Origin: Astrocystis sublimbata
Lineage: Eukaryota; Ascomycota; Sordariomycetes; Xylariales; Xylariaceae
Length of the DNA: 64,000 nucleotides
Reading direction: 5' to 3'
NCBI GenBank assembly: GCA_022453515.1
Contig: JAJNNY010000013.1
Coordinates: 124,001 to 188,000, forward strand
The translations under genes were made by a program, and so were the position numbers. Shown here in pieces: positions 47,394-59,780 of this stretch (position 1 is the first letter of the stretch; every line of letters begins with the position of its first letter). The notes under the pieces were generated by a model, which worked only from the letters and a program-made list of their open reading frames with translations, was not told the DNA's origin and did no database searches.

Positions 47394-50238
47394 TCAGGAC
47401 CGATGACGCTTGTTATCTAGGAATGTTGGTCAGCTACACGTTTCAATATCGTAAACATGGGGGACGTACCGTTCTCATCACCTGCACCATCCAGTGCGCC
47501 CAACTCTGATCGAGTTCGCTTTAAAGATACTGGTGACACTTGTGCTGCATCTTGAACCAAACCATCTTTTGTTTCGTTGTTGACTTCGCCGTCTTCAGCA
47601 TCCGATTCCCAGGTGATCTCGTCATCCATCGTCGTCAACTCATGCACACTCGCATTCTCGCCCAGAGCATTTGATTCATCGATGACGTCATCGTATCTGT
47701 CATTGTCGTCTTCGGAGTGATAGTCTATCTCGTCATGCTCCTCGCCGGCTAGAGTAGCAGAAACGCTGGTGTTTTCGGAGTTCGGACCATCGTTCGATGT
47801 ATTCGCCAGCGAGCCTTGAGAGGCAGCGGGCTTCGGTTCACTAGCTTCTGATGACTTTGGGCTAGATGGTAGCCTATTTCCATTACCTTCCAGTGGTTGT
47901 GATATTGGGTCCTCGTTCGTCGTATAATCTTCAATGGTTTCATAGTCAGTCTCCCAATCCCTGTGCATAGGTAGATGGTGTAAAGGCACAGTTGCGCCTG
48001 GATTTAGCCGAACTTCGGCATTCCCTGGTGTAGCGAGTTGCTCAAGTTCAAACTCATAGCAGTCTTCGCATGCGCAAGTACTCTTACGTGTGGAGAGGAA
48101 TAAATATTGAGAAATGAGGGGGCAAATACTCTGCTTTGGTATGGAGTCCTGTTGATCAACAGTATCGATTGTGTCGTCCAAGGCATTGTGGTTTTCGGTA
48201 TCAACAAAATTGTCGTTTGATTGGCCCTGGTCTATCTCATGGTGCTTGTTGTCTGGATCGTCGGCTGACCTTTCCTGGTCTGAGTTACGGTGTTCCTCGC
48301 TATTCGATCCGTCGGCTGATTTGTCCTGGTCCAGGTCTTGACTTTCCTCGCTATTTGGGTCGTCAACTGAATTATCCCAGTTGTGTTCCGATTGAGCCTC
48401 AACGGCCACTGAAGGCGAGTTTCGTTGTTCGCTGTCATTCACCGCATCGCCCTCTTCGTAGTCATCTTGTTGATGTATACTTTCGCTGTCACCATCATTG
48501 TGATCATAATCAGAGATGTCAGTATCTAGGCTTTCCACATCGTCAACACCATCGTCGTCGATGGACGATTCACGATAAAGGGCGACCTCCGACAAGCCTC
48601 GGCCAGCATTCGCACTCTCTGCTAATGCCATCATGCGCCGAACACAATTTGGTCTTACAGTTAAATACGTGTGTATTGACGGTGACGATTCTGACTCCTC
48701 ATTCTTCACAAGCTTGTCATGTAAAACAACAAGATCACCAAAGGTGAATTTGTCGAGGAAATCCGAAGTAGTAGACTACACAACAAATTAGTAAGAGTAA
48801 ACATTGTGATATATTCTGGTTGCTTGCTTACCTCTGAGAACTCGATCCCAAGGCAGTCGACGTGCATCACCAAATCATCCAAAGGCGATACTTCCTCGGA
48901 GATAACGTCACGCAAGCTGGCTAGAAATCGGGTGAGAGAGAAATTCAGTGCTGATTTATCAGTAAGGAAATACTGATTCGGATCATCGTCTTCAGACTTG
49001 GCGAAGAGTCGATAATTTGTCTCACCATACGTTATATATATGCCATAGTGATCTGCCATTTCAAAAGGATCATCACCAACGCTTGCTGCCGCAAGGGGTG
49101 TATGGGAGTCGGTAGTAGATTTGCCTTCATGCTGCGGATCTCGGCCCTCTGGGGCAGGGCTAGCTTCTGGGACTTGCGAGTAGGACTTATTGTCCAGAGG
49201 TTCGTTTTGAGCTGTACCATCAACATCATCGCCGATATGGTCGTTGGTATGATCGTCATATAATCCATTCAATTGGTACTCCGATGTATCATCAGCAAAT
49301 TCACCCTCTTCCGCAGGACGCAAAAGTTCAGCATCATGTGTTTTCTCGTTGCTTAGTTGAGTGATCTCGGGGGATTCTACATGTTCAGGATTAGGAAGTA
49401 CGAAAGGCTCGTCGTTATGATCAGACCCTGTTTGGGTAGTTGTGTGAAAATCACTGGTTTCGTGTTGCTCATTCGGTTCTTCTTGGAGATTCAAACTGGG
49501 GTTATTGGATTCGGGAACAGCAGTATCGGACGGTTCAACGCCTTGATGATTCTCAGTGACAGTAGGTAGCTGATCTGAAGTTTGAGCTGCCTCATCGATG
49601 ATTCCGTCTTCAGTGAGTTCGTTTCCAGGTTCCGATTGCCTGGCTTCTGTTAAAGCAGAAACTACAGGTGAGCGGGTAGACTCGGCGTTATTGTGCGAAG
49701 CCTCTTCTTGGACAGGTTCTTCATATGACTCTTGAGGTACTGAGAGTACCTCAAATGCTACACCATCGACTGCGCCTTTGGCAAGAACGTCGGTCGTATC
49801 CAGAACACTTGGTAGCGCCGGCAGCCAACCACCCGTCTCAACATCATCATTGTCAGCGTCCATATTCTCGGCCGTGGTCTCGTCAAGATAATCAATATCA
49901 GTGTCCAGGTTCGCGTCTACTGAATGAGACCCATTCTGTTGCCAAATATCTTGGACAGCTTGCTCAACCTCGACGTCGATGTCATTATCAGCGGCGGCAA
50001 GATCGGCATGGTCGACTTCCACGGCATCGATCATGCCATAAGACGCATCGTCTCCTTCCGCCATCATCTCGTCGCGAGTATCTGTGTTGAAGTGTTCAAG
50101 ATCGTGGGCGCCATCAAAGTCTCCAAGATCCATGTCGTCGTCGGGCTCTGCGGCTGGGAAATCTAAATCTATGTCGATATCCTCACCGAAGCCCGCCTGG
50201 CCGAAATCAACAGCCATGTCCATTTCTTCGTCCGGCAT
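47394..50238 (-). CDS. Large acidic protein, unknown function
   Basis: Exons in gene order: 50238-48832, 48775-47470, 47416-47394. They join in frame to 911 aa, ending DENDNKRHRS. The protein is extremely rich in Asp and Glu and mostly disordered. An ordered block lies near residues 395-500 (ADHYGIYITYGETNYRLFAK, LNFSLTRFLASLRDVISEEV, DFLDKFTFGDLVVLHDKLVK), and a short Cys-containing segment (STCACEDCYEFELEQLA) follows. Three imperfect 17-residue repeats occur in the second half. The tail SPVSLKRTRSELGALDG with a basic end may be a nuclear signal. Acidic, disordered proteins of this kind often act with chromatin or histones, but nothing here proves it. The last exon codes only seven residues and was chosen because it restores a basic C-terminus. 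Confidence 0.8.
48218..48370 (-). repeat. Three 51-bp imperfect coding repeats
   Basis: Three adjacent units in the acidic protein code SVDDPNSEESQDLDQDK, SADGSNSEEHRNSDQER and the diverged SADDPDNKHHEIDQGQ segment. Confidence 0.75.
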
Positions 50239-51600
50239 TGTCGAATGTGTTCGATCAAACTTGCTAAATGAAGCTCCTAGGTGTTCCTAATGAAGACAGG
50301 TCCTACTTGCGATGGCGAGGCAGAAATGTGGCGAGTAGGATGCCGTGTGCTTCAGAATCATCTGAGGCAAATGTGACTTTGGTTACCAGATGTACAACGC
50401 AGGAAAGCAGGCTGTTGCCTAGATACGTGCAATGTGGGATGCGGTCGGAAGGAAAGGCACGAGGTACATGGACGGGGCTTGGGTTCGAAGCTTTCACGCC
50501 AAGTGATCGAAGATGGAAATATATGTTGCGAGGTGAGTAGAGGGTCGCAATCGTGACGTAGCTATGTGCGAGTACGGGTGTGAAAATGCGTTTGACGGAT
50601 GTTCGCCAGAATGCAGTACGATCAAAGGTACAATATCGGCAATAGACCGAAAGGCAAGGTAGTCGGTTGCGACAGGACTGGAAATGGTAATAAAAGGTAA
50701 GAAGGAGGAAGGTAAAAGTTAGGTAGGTAGGCGCGTAGCCTAAGGGAAGGCAAGATAGCCTAGAGGTAGACAAGGTAGGTGGTACGGAAGCAGCCCGTAA
50801 TCAAATTGGTGGCACGGGAAATGGCAGTCTTGACACCACAGCAGGGCAGCAGGAGCAGGTGGCTCGGGTTGGATAAGTACCTTCCCAGTGGGCCAGTTAG
50901 GTGGCGACGGCAGCGAGCAATGCCTTTGGCCTTTGTCCCCAAGCTTTCAGCAGTCCATGGCTCAAAGGAACAGGCCTGATTGCGCTTTTCTTCCCCTGTT
51001 TCTACGTCGCAATACTCTGAAAGGTCGTATGAGAAGCTATCTTAGCTTGGAGGGCTCGGAGGGTTTGCCTTTTTGATGAGAGAGCTGAAGGGGAATGTTG
51101 CGTGTGTAGGGCGCGAGCTCTGAAGATGAGACTGCCAACTGTAGATCCTGCCCCGTTGGTGCTGTCAGCTTTATTTACGGAGTCGTACCTCCCTCGCCGG
51201 GTCCTCCCTCGCCTCCTTGCCTCCCTTGTCACCTAGCTGAGTACCTACAGTACCTACATAGTAGACTCGCAATGACATCCCCTGGCACCTGCTTGGGATG
51301 CGGCGGATCTGTGGCGCTTCTGACTTTTGCGCCCCCAACGCAGTCGACTGTGGCTGGTGTACATATCCCACCAAGCAGCCCGCACTGCGTGTAGCGTCTA
51401 CCTTGTGGGAACAGCTGGCTGCATCGTGTTAATTGAATCGGGCCAGCTGGACGCCTTCAATCTGTCTACTCCAGGTGTTCAGTACCTATACCCCCTTGAA
51501 GTTGGCTGTCCGATCAAGTAGCTATTGCGACACAGGAACGGATCATAGCTTACACCCAGCACATCACCACCACCACCTACACCTACACCAATATCTCAAG
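50239..51600. promoter_or_regulatory. Divergent promoter region, acidic protein / RET2
   Basis: 1.36 kb between two divergent start codons. A TAGGTAGGTAGG motif lies at 50720-50731 and a duplicated AGTACCTAC near 51240. A CA/CT-rich leader (CACCACCACC-type) runs just before the RET2 ATG. Confidence 0.5.
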
Positions 51601-53380
51601 ATGGTACGGACAATACAACCCTCCTTGTCCTCCTTACATGCGTTCGTTATGATTGTCTTCTTAAGCTAACGCTTGGTGCCTACTCAGGTTGTCCTCGCGG
51701 CCTCCATCTGCACCCGCGGAGGGAAGGCTGTCCTCTCGAGGCAGTTTCGAGAGATGCCTCGCTCCCGAATCGAAGCCCTCCTCGCCTCGTTCCCCAAGCT
51801 CGCCGATTCGGGCACGCAACACACTACTGTCGAGCAAGACAACGTCCGCTTTGTCTACCAGCCCCTCGACGAGCTCTACATGGTCCTCATCACCAACAAG
51901 CAGAGCAATATTCTGCAGGACATCGACTCCCTCCACCTCTTTGCCCAGGTCGTGTCGAGCACCTGCAGGACCTTGGACGAGAGAGAGATTGTGAAAAATG
52001 CCTACGAGCTTCTCAGCGCCTTCGACGAGATCGTCACGCTGGGGTACCGGGAGAACCTGACTCTCAGCCAGATCAAGACCTTTCTCGATATGGAAAGTCA
52101 CGAGGAGCGCATTCAGGAGATTATTGCACGAGTAAGCTCTCACCATCTCGGGCCCCGCCGGCGCCTTGCTAAAGACCATCGCAGAACAAGGAGCTTGAGG
52201 CCACCGAGGAACGCAAGAGGAAAGCGAAGCAGCTCGAGATGCAACGCAAGGAATCCGCTCGCACTGGTCGTCCTGGTGCACCCCGGACTCCCGTATATCC
52301 CACCTACACACCTCCTAGCCGGCCAACACCGACAGACACCTACGACTCGTACGAGGCCGAGAAGAATAAGTCTTACAAGTATGTGCCACTCCAGAACTAC
52401 CGGTATCTAGCGACTAACTGTACACTAGGCCGACGGCGACCAAGGTGAAGGGCATGCAGCTGGGAAAGAAATCCAAAACAACCGACATGTTCGAGCGTGT
52501 ACGAGGGGACATGGGAGCCGAGGTAGATGATACACCGCTGGTCCCAGCTGCTCCTGCGCCGGCTGCTGAACCTGCCGCGCCCCGCTTGTCGTCTACGTTG
52601 GATCGAGATGCTATACATCTCACCATTAACGAGTCCATCGGCGCCAAGATCTCAAGAGAAGGATCGCTCAACTCTCTAACAGTGACTGGCGACTTGAGCC
52701 TGAGGATATCCGACCCCAGCTTGACCAAGGTCAAACTTCACCTGGTAGCTGATGCGTCTCATGGTGCACAATTCCGTACCCATCCCAACGTTGACCGTGG
52801 GCTTTTTACAAGCTCCAAGGCCATCCAGATGAGCAACGCTGCTCGCGGCTTTCCCGTCAACAACTCTGTCGGCGTTCTACGGTGGCGGACCGCTCCTAAG
52901 ACGGACGACACAAGTGCACTGCCCATCAGCTTTACTGTGTGGGTGAACAAGGGTTCCGGGGGAAACCACACGATCACGGTGGAATATGAGCTCACGGGCG
53001 GTGATGTACTAAAGGATGTTTCGGTTGTCATCCCGTATGCCACGAGCGAACCTTCAGTCAGCAGCTTCGATGCCGTGTACGAAGTATCAGGCGATAGCCT
53101 AGAGTGGACGATCGGGACGGTAGAGCCCGAAAACGGCACCGGCAGCTTTGAGTTCGACGCTGAGGCTGACGATGAGAACGAATTCTTCCCCATGCAGGTG
53201 CGGTTCTCAAAGACATCGCCATTTATCAATGTCGACGTAAGTATCGCATGATCTCCTATGACAAAATTACCATGCTAACTGATGCTATAGGTATCGTCTG
53301 TGGTGCTTGTAGAGGAAGACGAGGAGGTTACATTCTCCAAGGAGATCAAGTCAGTGGCCGAAAACTACGTGGTCGAATAG
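51601..53380 (+). CDS. RET2: Coatomer subunit delta (RET2)
   Basis: Exons 51601-51603 (ATG alone), 51688-52131, 52185-52378, 52429-53236 and 53291-53380 join in frame to 512 aa. The N-terminal longin-like domain (VVLAASICTRGGKAVLSRQF, LITNKQSNILQDIDSLHLF) is followed by a charged linker (NKELEATEERKRKAKQLEMQ), then GMQLGKKSKTTDMFERVRGD and the C-terminal mu-homology domain (VSVVIPYATSEPSVSSFDAV, SLEWTIGTVEPENGTGSFEF). Delta-COP is part of the COPI coat that recycles cargo from Golgi to ER. The coat ends with VTFSKEIKSVAENYVVE, matching the family C-terminus. The first coding exon is only the initiator codon. Confidence 0.94.
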
Positions 53381-54030
53381 ATGAGTAGATGTATATAGAG
53401 ATTCAATGGAGCTTCATTCATTCTGGAGTGGATTGGTTTCTACGAGTGATGAGTCCAGTCTAGAGAACATGACCATGACCATGACAATGTAAAGGGACAG
53501 TACCCTCCCTATGCAGAACAGTGTGATAGACAAGGCGCTGTGACGCGAGAGTAAAGCTTTATCGAGACAACACGTCACCACCAAAACTCTTCAAAAACTC
53601 TTTAGATAATCCAATTAGAGCTGGTATAGCTGAAGTTGGCATTCCCTTGTACCTAGGTACCAAAGTGCACCACCGGGGGAGGGAGGGCTACACATATTTG
53701 AATCGTTCATAAAAGCGGGTCAGCCTCAACACTGTTGACCACTGTGCAGCACTCGTCGGTCACCTCAGTTTGCGACTTCGCGAACAGAACGCAAGGCAAG
53801 GCAGTCAGTCCGGTTAGATTGGTCACTTCAGGTGCTAGTGGCAGTGCTGCCAGCCAGACACCAGACTTTTGATCTAATCCAACGCCTTGCCCACTCCAAA
53901 TATCTAATTAGGTACCTAGAAACAGAGTGATGCGGAAGGACTGGTATCTAAGAAGCGCCACCTGCTACTACATCATGCGCCACCACTTGCATGCGAACAT
54001 ACCAGAAGCTCTTGTGCTGGCGGCGGAACC
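53381..54030. other. Spacer RET2-APC4
   Basis: 650 bp. CATGACCATGACCATGAC repeats occur near 53467 and TACCTAGGTACC near 53650. No gene was recognised. Confidence 0.55.
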
Positions 54031-56722
54031 ATGACGGAATCCATCCAACTCCGTCTTGTCGACGAGCCCAGGCTCGAATCCAGGCTGCATGATGGCATCA
54101 TCACCTACAATCCCACCATCGAACTGTTTGCAGGCGCTGCTAGCCCCACCAGGCTTCAGATCTGGCGTGGGAACAACCAGGTCGTCACCAAGAACAGCCA
54201 GCGTGGGGAGCGAGCAACCGTGCAGGCTGTGCACTGGAAACCCGACGGTGAGGCGTGTTGCAGGTCGTGAGGGACGAGAATGCGGGCTGATGATGTGTGC
54301 CAGGCCAGTTTCTCGCCGCGGGGTGGAGCGATGGAGTCGTCCGTCTGATGGGCTTGGAGACCAACAAAGCCGTGCATCAGATGGCCATATGTGACGACGG
54401 GAAGGCCAGCATCACCAGCATTGGCTGGACGCAATACCTCGCTGGCAAGCGTCCAGTCTCGACCCAGTCCGTCGCCAAGACCTGGGAAAAGCTTGCATCA
54501 CAAGGTCTCGATCTCAACAAGCATAAACCGACTGCCGATCTACCACGCGAGCTCACCTTTCTAGAGGTTGAGACCGCCCTTCCCAAGCTCAGCCCCTTGC
54601 CCGCTTCCGGAGGTTCGGGGTTAGTTCAGGGACGATGCTCGATAAGAAGCTTAGCAGGCTGATTTCCTTCTAGGGATGACACATTCGTCTTCACAACTAG
54701 AGCGTCGCTTGAGTTCTTATTTCGACCCTTTTCTCAAGAGAATAGCGACAAAGTTGACGTTATGATTGTGGGCACAAGCGACGGCAAGGTCCATGTCAGC
54801 ATTTACGACTCCTTTGTGATTGGTAGTTTTCATTATGCTCTGCCCCCTTCGTCTGGCTCGCATGTTGGGTTGCAGCTTTGCGGCAATGCCTCTCACTTGA
54901 ACCTCTCGACACATATGCTCCTATTCAAGCCGTCCGCCGGGGACAAGATCAAGGTTCTGTACCTTGTGCCCATAGATTTGACCTTCATCAGCTCCTCTCC
55001 AGAGAACCTTTCGCTGCTGGCCTCCAAAACAACTACGCTGCAAAAATTGTTGAGATATGTCAAGCAGGTGCAAATTCACATGTTGCACGAATGGCAATCA
55101 ACTCGAGATCTACCACACCGCTTTCTGGGTAGCGCTAACGACCAACTACGGGAAGCTGGAACGTATGGCGAGATGAACATTGGTCAAGCGTTGTATCATT
55201 CAGTAGTCACGGGCCACACATTCCCAGAAGTCAAGGAGTGGCTCGTCGACCAGCTAGCGGAGCGAGTATGTTATTTCGATCCTCCACTTGACGATATAGG
55301 CTGACAGATTGCTAGGGGCATAAGAGGTGGGACAAGGCAGTCTTGACAGGTTTGCAGGCTCTTCGGTCTATGGTTCACGAAAACTTTCTCCCGGCACTCG
55401 AGCGCATCAGCATCATCTTGAGTCGTTTGCTTGGTATTGCCAGGTTCCATGATTCGAAGGCCGAGATCGGGTTCACAAGTGCACAAATAATGAAGGTTAT
55501 GGATGTCGTCTCCTGTTTGATGCTGGTCGGTAACAAAGTCTTACTCATTGTCATGGAAGAGCTAGAGCTGTTCCGTGCATTCTCTATCTGGCTACGTCAC
55601 GAGATTGACCGTCTAGCGTCCTCGTCAAATTCCGATGACCTTACAGAGAAAGAAGCCACTATGGAACCTGGCAAAATTCTGGCCTATATCCAACAGTACC
55701 TGCCAGGAAGCCCTCTGGGGTATTACTTGGGGAACGTTGCGGCTGTAGACGCCGAGCGAGATCGCAAACTTGCTGATGGTGGCAGCTCCATTCTAGAAAT
55801 GCTGGGAAAGCAGATCAAGAAACAAGAGGCTGGCAAAACCGTTGCGGGCTCGTTTTCTCAGGTCGAATTCTTATGTGGGTACCTGGACAGCCAGGCCAGT
55901 AATGTCCTTGAGGGCATCGCAGAAGCCGAGCGGCGGAGTGTCCGTTTCGGACAATTGACGAAGATTATTTTAGAACACAATCTATCACGTTTTGACATTC
56001 GTTTGTCCGCCACACAAGCTGGAGTAAGTAAAGCTCCCGATTGCTGAAGCTCCTGAATTAACCAAAGATCAAGGATATCTGGAGAGGTGTGGCTTACACG
56101 GCTATATTGACCGAAGGTGTAACTTCTCAAGGCAAGTCTTTTTCCTACGGCTGAAGCTCATTAGTCCGGGGAGTTAACAGAACTCCCAGTGAACCTCTTT
56201 CGAACTTCGACAGCAATAACGAACGGTATCAGCAGCTCTGTTACGACCGAGCTTACACGCGTAAACCTCGGCAACGGCACGATCCTGGATCTGAAGTTTC
56301 TGTACGACGACTCTCTGCTCGTGCTGTGGGCGGTAGCAGGTACGTATATACAACTGGTCAAGCATCTTAGAATATCGACTAATAAGGTGGTCAACCTAGA
56401 CGAACCTCTTCGTCTAATTCGGATCCCTTACAAATCCGAACAACTCGGTTACCAACCTTACACTGCGGGCAGACTGATTGTGCCCCATGAGCTTGCCAAC
56501 GAGCAAGTCACCAGCGTCTTCTTGAACATGACGGTGCCTTGCCCGCCAAGCTTCAAACCTACGCAAATGGAAATCATAGAAGACAGTACGGAGCGTGGGA
56601 AATTACCGCCTAGGGTGTGTTTACTGGGCGAAGACATGTATACATACAAGGTGTTTGCTTTGCCTCAGGATCCTTTTGGAGAGGCGCTCAGGAACAGGCG
56701 GGAGAATGCCGTATCTTCATGA
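54031..56722 (+). CDS. APC4: Anaphase-promoting complex subunit 4
   Basis: Exons 54031-54247, 54304-54619, 54674-55265, 55316-56023, 56068-56131 and 56181-56722. A further 60-nt intron at 56340-56399 is likely (GTACGT donor, GACTAAT branch, CCTAG acceptor); it would change the protein from 812 to 792 aa without changing frame. The N-terminal WD40-like half contains VQAVHWKPDGQFLAAGWSDG. The central long-helix domain contains FLPALERISIILSRLLGIAR and FSIWLRHEIDRLASSS. The C-terminal beta part contains LPVNLFRTSTAITNGISSSV. Family knowledge: Apc4 is a platform subunit of the APC/C ubiquitin ligase that drives exit from mitosis. The intron 56132-56180 begins with GC (AAG|GCAAGT), needed to give TEGVTSQELPVNLF. 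Confidence 0.9.
56132..56180 (+). other. GC-AG intron of APC4
   Basis: A 49-nt intron with donor AAG|GCAAGT and acceptor TTAACAG. Using the nearby GT at 56117 instead breaks the frame; the GC donor yields the family-conserved ELPVNLFRT segment. Confidence 0.75.
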
Positions 56723-57242
56723 ACGAGGTTCCTCAGAGAGAAGACAAGATGTTGGGATGCTTTATGAGAGCATGATCCACAGAGCTAGATGACCCAAATA
56801 GATCTGTATCAAATAAACATCTTTCCAGATCGTATGGCTTGCCCCTTTAACAAAACACCTATAGAGCCTTTCCCTATCAACTTCTGTACATCAAGCGTCT
56901 ACAGCTCGTGTCTCCTACGTCTCCACTCAAATACATGCATACTCATCCCTCTTGATAGTCCACAGAATTTCCTAATGGGCAGCTACCGACTAGAATATTT
57001 AACACACCAAATACTCCCAGCTAGGTTCGCACGGCATCATCGAAAGGATGTATCGAGAGGACCGCCAATCATGATCAATCAACATTCGTTATTCATCGAA
57101 GACTCAATGTCCCCGTCGTGCCAGCTATGACACAATACATAAGATAGCTTTCTCTCATCCCGTCTTGATGCACACCTGATTCGACCCATGCAAATATCGA
57201 GAAGAAAAAACAGACCAGCTCTCTGAAATACAAACCGTCCCA
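56723..57242. other. Convergent spacer APC4 / acyl-CoA synthetase
   Basis: 520 bp between two stop codons. No gene or RNA was recognised. Confidence 0.6.
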
Positions 57243-59780
57243 TTATTTCTTCGTCGTCCCCTTCTTCGCCCACTCTCTCAGGACGTTCTTCTGAATCTTG
57301 CCCGTGCTCGTCTTCGGAAGCTCGTCCACGATCTCCACCTCCCGCGGAACCATGAACCGCGAGATGCCGCGCTGGTTCCTGGCCCAGGAGATGATGGCCT
57401 CAGGGGTCGGGGCGGCGTTGGGGGCTTTGACGGTGAAGTACGCCTTTGAATTGGGAGAGGAGAAAAGAAGTTAGTAAGAAGATTCTAATAGTAGTTGTAG
57501 TAGTAGCAGTAGTAGGAGTAGGAGTAGTCTCAGTAACTCACCTTAACCCTCTCACCCCACTGCTCGTCCGCGACGCCGACAACCCCTGCCTCTAGGACGT
57601 CAGGGTGTTTGATAAGCATGCTCTCCAGCGCCACCGAGCTGATATTCTCGCCTCCTGCGGGATTGCCAGTGCCGTTAGTCACGAATCTTCCCCAGACGCC
57701 GTCTTCTGCAAAGGAGGATGCTAGATAGGTAGGTAGGTATATAGGGTCAGTCACAGCCCCAATTCTACTCACCACTAATGATGATATCCTTCGCCCTGTC
57801 CATGATCTGCGCGCTGCCGTCCGGATGCATGACGGCCAGGTCGCCCGAGTGCAGGGCGCCGCCGGCGAAGAGCTTGCGCGTCGCCTCGGGGTCCTTGTAG
57901 TAGCCCTTGGCGCAGATGTTGCCGACGAAGATGATCTCGCCGACCTCGGCGCCGTCGCGCGCCACGTCGACGAGGATCCCTTGCTCCGCCAGCTCGGGCT
58001 TCACCACGCGGATGGGCAGGCTCATGACGAAGCCGTGGCCCTGGCGCGCCATGTGCGCGTAGCGCTCCGCCGCGGGAAGCGTGTCCCAGAGCGGGAGGTG
58101 GTAGCCTTTGGTGATGGGCCCGTACGTCTCCGTCATGCCATAGACGTGGACGGGGTTCAAGTTCAGATTCGTCTTTTTTTTTTCGTCGTCAGTAATTAGT
58201 TGAGTTGACCTATCTGTCGGTGGGTTGTGTGTGCACACATGGAAGGGGTCTTAAAGGGGCAAAGGGGGCAGGGTCAAGAAAAAACGCACCATCTGCTCGA
58301 ATAGGTGTCCTGTTGGCGGGCTCGCCGCTACGGTGACGCGAACGGGGTTGGGAAGCCTCTCTGCCTCCGCGGACGCGCATAGCATGGTATTGACTGTCGG
58401 GGCTGCGTTGAAGTGCGTGATGCCTTCTTCCTTGAGCATTTTCCATATCAACGGGTAGTCGACTTTCCTCATGGTGTAGTGCGTTCCTCTAACAGCCGTT
58501 ATTGCCCAACTTATTGATGTTAGTGTGTTGCTCAAGTCATGATTATCACAGATGCAAGCATTGTTGTGTTAACTTACGGGAATGTCCATCCCACAGCATG
58601 AAACCTGGAATGACATGGTTAGCCAGGGAAATCAGCTTTTCTGCAAGCGTTCGTTCTGCTCACAATGGTAATATCCACAGATACTTGCATCTGCCATTGT
58701 TGTAGTTCAAGCCCGACTCGATGACGTTGCCGATGGCGGCAAGGTAGGAGCCTCGGTGAGTATAGACACAACCTTTCGGCCTTGATGTTGTTCCCGAAGT
58801 GAAGGGTATAGCCAACATGTCGTCTTCTCCCGTGCATTGAGGGAGACCGGCCCAGCCCTTGCTTCCTTCGGACTTCTCATGCTGCAGGCCTTCTATGACT
58901 GCCTCATTAAAAGGGCCGGCATCTGGGCCTTCTATTGCGTCCGTATCCTTAGGATATATTGTCAGCAGGGAGACAAACAAGGTCCGATTTTAGCAATATG
59001 GGAGTGCTCACAAAGTCGACGATAAGTTGGACCTTGGGATTTGCCTTCTTGAAATCGTCGAGAAGCGGCAAGTATTCCGAATCTACGATGATAGAGTCGA
59101 CCTCGCCAAACTCGAAGATGTAGGTAATATCATCTGGTTTCAACCTGCATTGGACAAGCTGCAATTAGCCACAGTCTGCTTGTGTACTGCTGCTGATAGC
59201 AATGCGCTGTTCCCTTAGCATAGTCACATGTCAACACTAACCTGTAATTCACAGGCACAAGCACACCGCCCGCAGCAACGACACCAAAAATGGATTCAAG
59301 AAACGCCGGGGTATTCGAAGCGAGAATACCCACGCGCTTCAAGCCATGCTTGAGCACTAAGATAGTAGGTGTCAGCTATCGCCATTCAGACTGCGAATCC
59401 TCAAAAATCGAAAAGTCTCCAGCATCGTGTTGGTCCATATAGTCTAAAGAGGATACTGTCCAATGATAATTCTTCACATATACAGTGATCAAAATCATGA
59501 AGATAGAACGGGAGCAATTCGCGATGGTAAGCTTACAGAAGTATGCCAAACCCCGCGCGCGCTCCGCAAATTCACCATAAGACCTCCTGAGGGTTTTCCC
59601 ATTGGCAGTGACGTGAACAATGGCCTCTGCCTCCGGCTCGATCGCAGCAGCGCGCTCGAGGAAGTAAGTCGGCGACAGCGGGTGCAGGTGGTGTTCGTGG
59701 TCGAATCCGGCGGGCGACTTGCTGCTGTTGCCACTGAGGTGCCCGAGGATAGTTTTCAAACGCGACGTTGCCCCAGACAT
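57243..59780 (-). CDS. AMP-forming acyl-CoA synthetase / ligase
   Basis: Nine exons in gene order: 59780-59537, 59356-59242, 59144-59012, 58947-58685, 58604-58578, 58509-58290, 58172-57773, 57654-57542, 57443-57243. All join in frame to 571 aa. The adenylate-forming motifs are present: the P-loop-like TSGTTSRPKG (about 214-223), YGMTETYGP (about 345), HSGDLAV, DIIISGGENIS, and the C-terminal catalytic Lys554 in STGKIQKN. The enzyme activates a carboxylic acid to acyl-AMP and then acyl-CoA. It resembles the short/medium-chain acyl-activating group (GWTFPWAITAVRGTHYTMRK, HFNAAPTVNTMLC). There is no PTS1 at the C-terminus (TTKK), so peroxisomal import by that route is not indicated. Exon 5 is only 27 nt. 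Chain-length preference is unknown. Confidence 0.9.

Noticed and set aside
9624..57741. TAGGTA motifs as interstitial telomeric repeats
   Set aside because: The unit is GGTA, not TTAGGG, and runs are too short and scattered.
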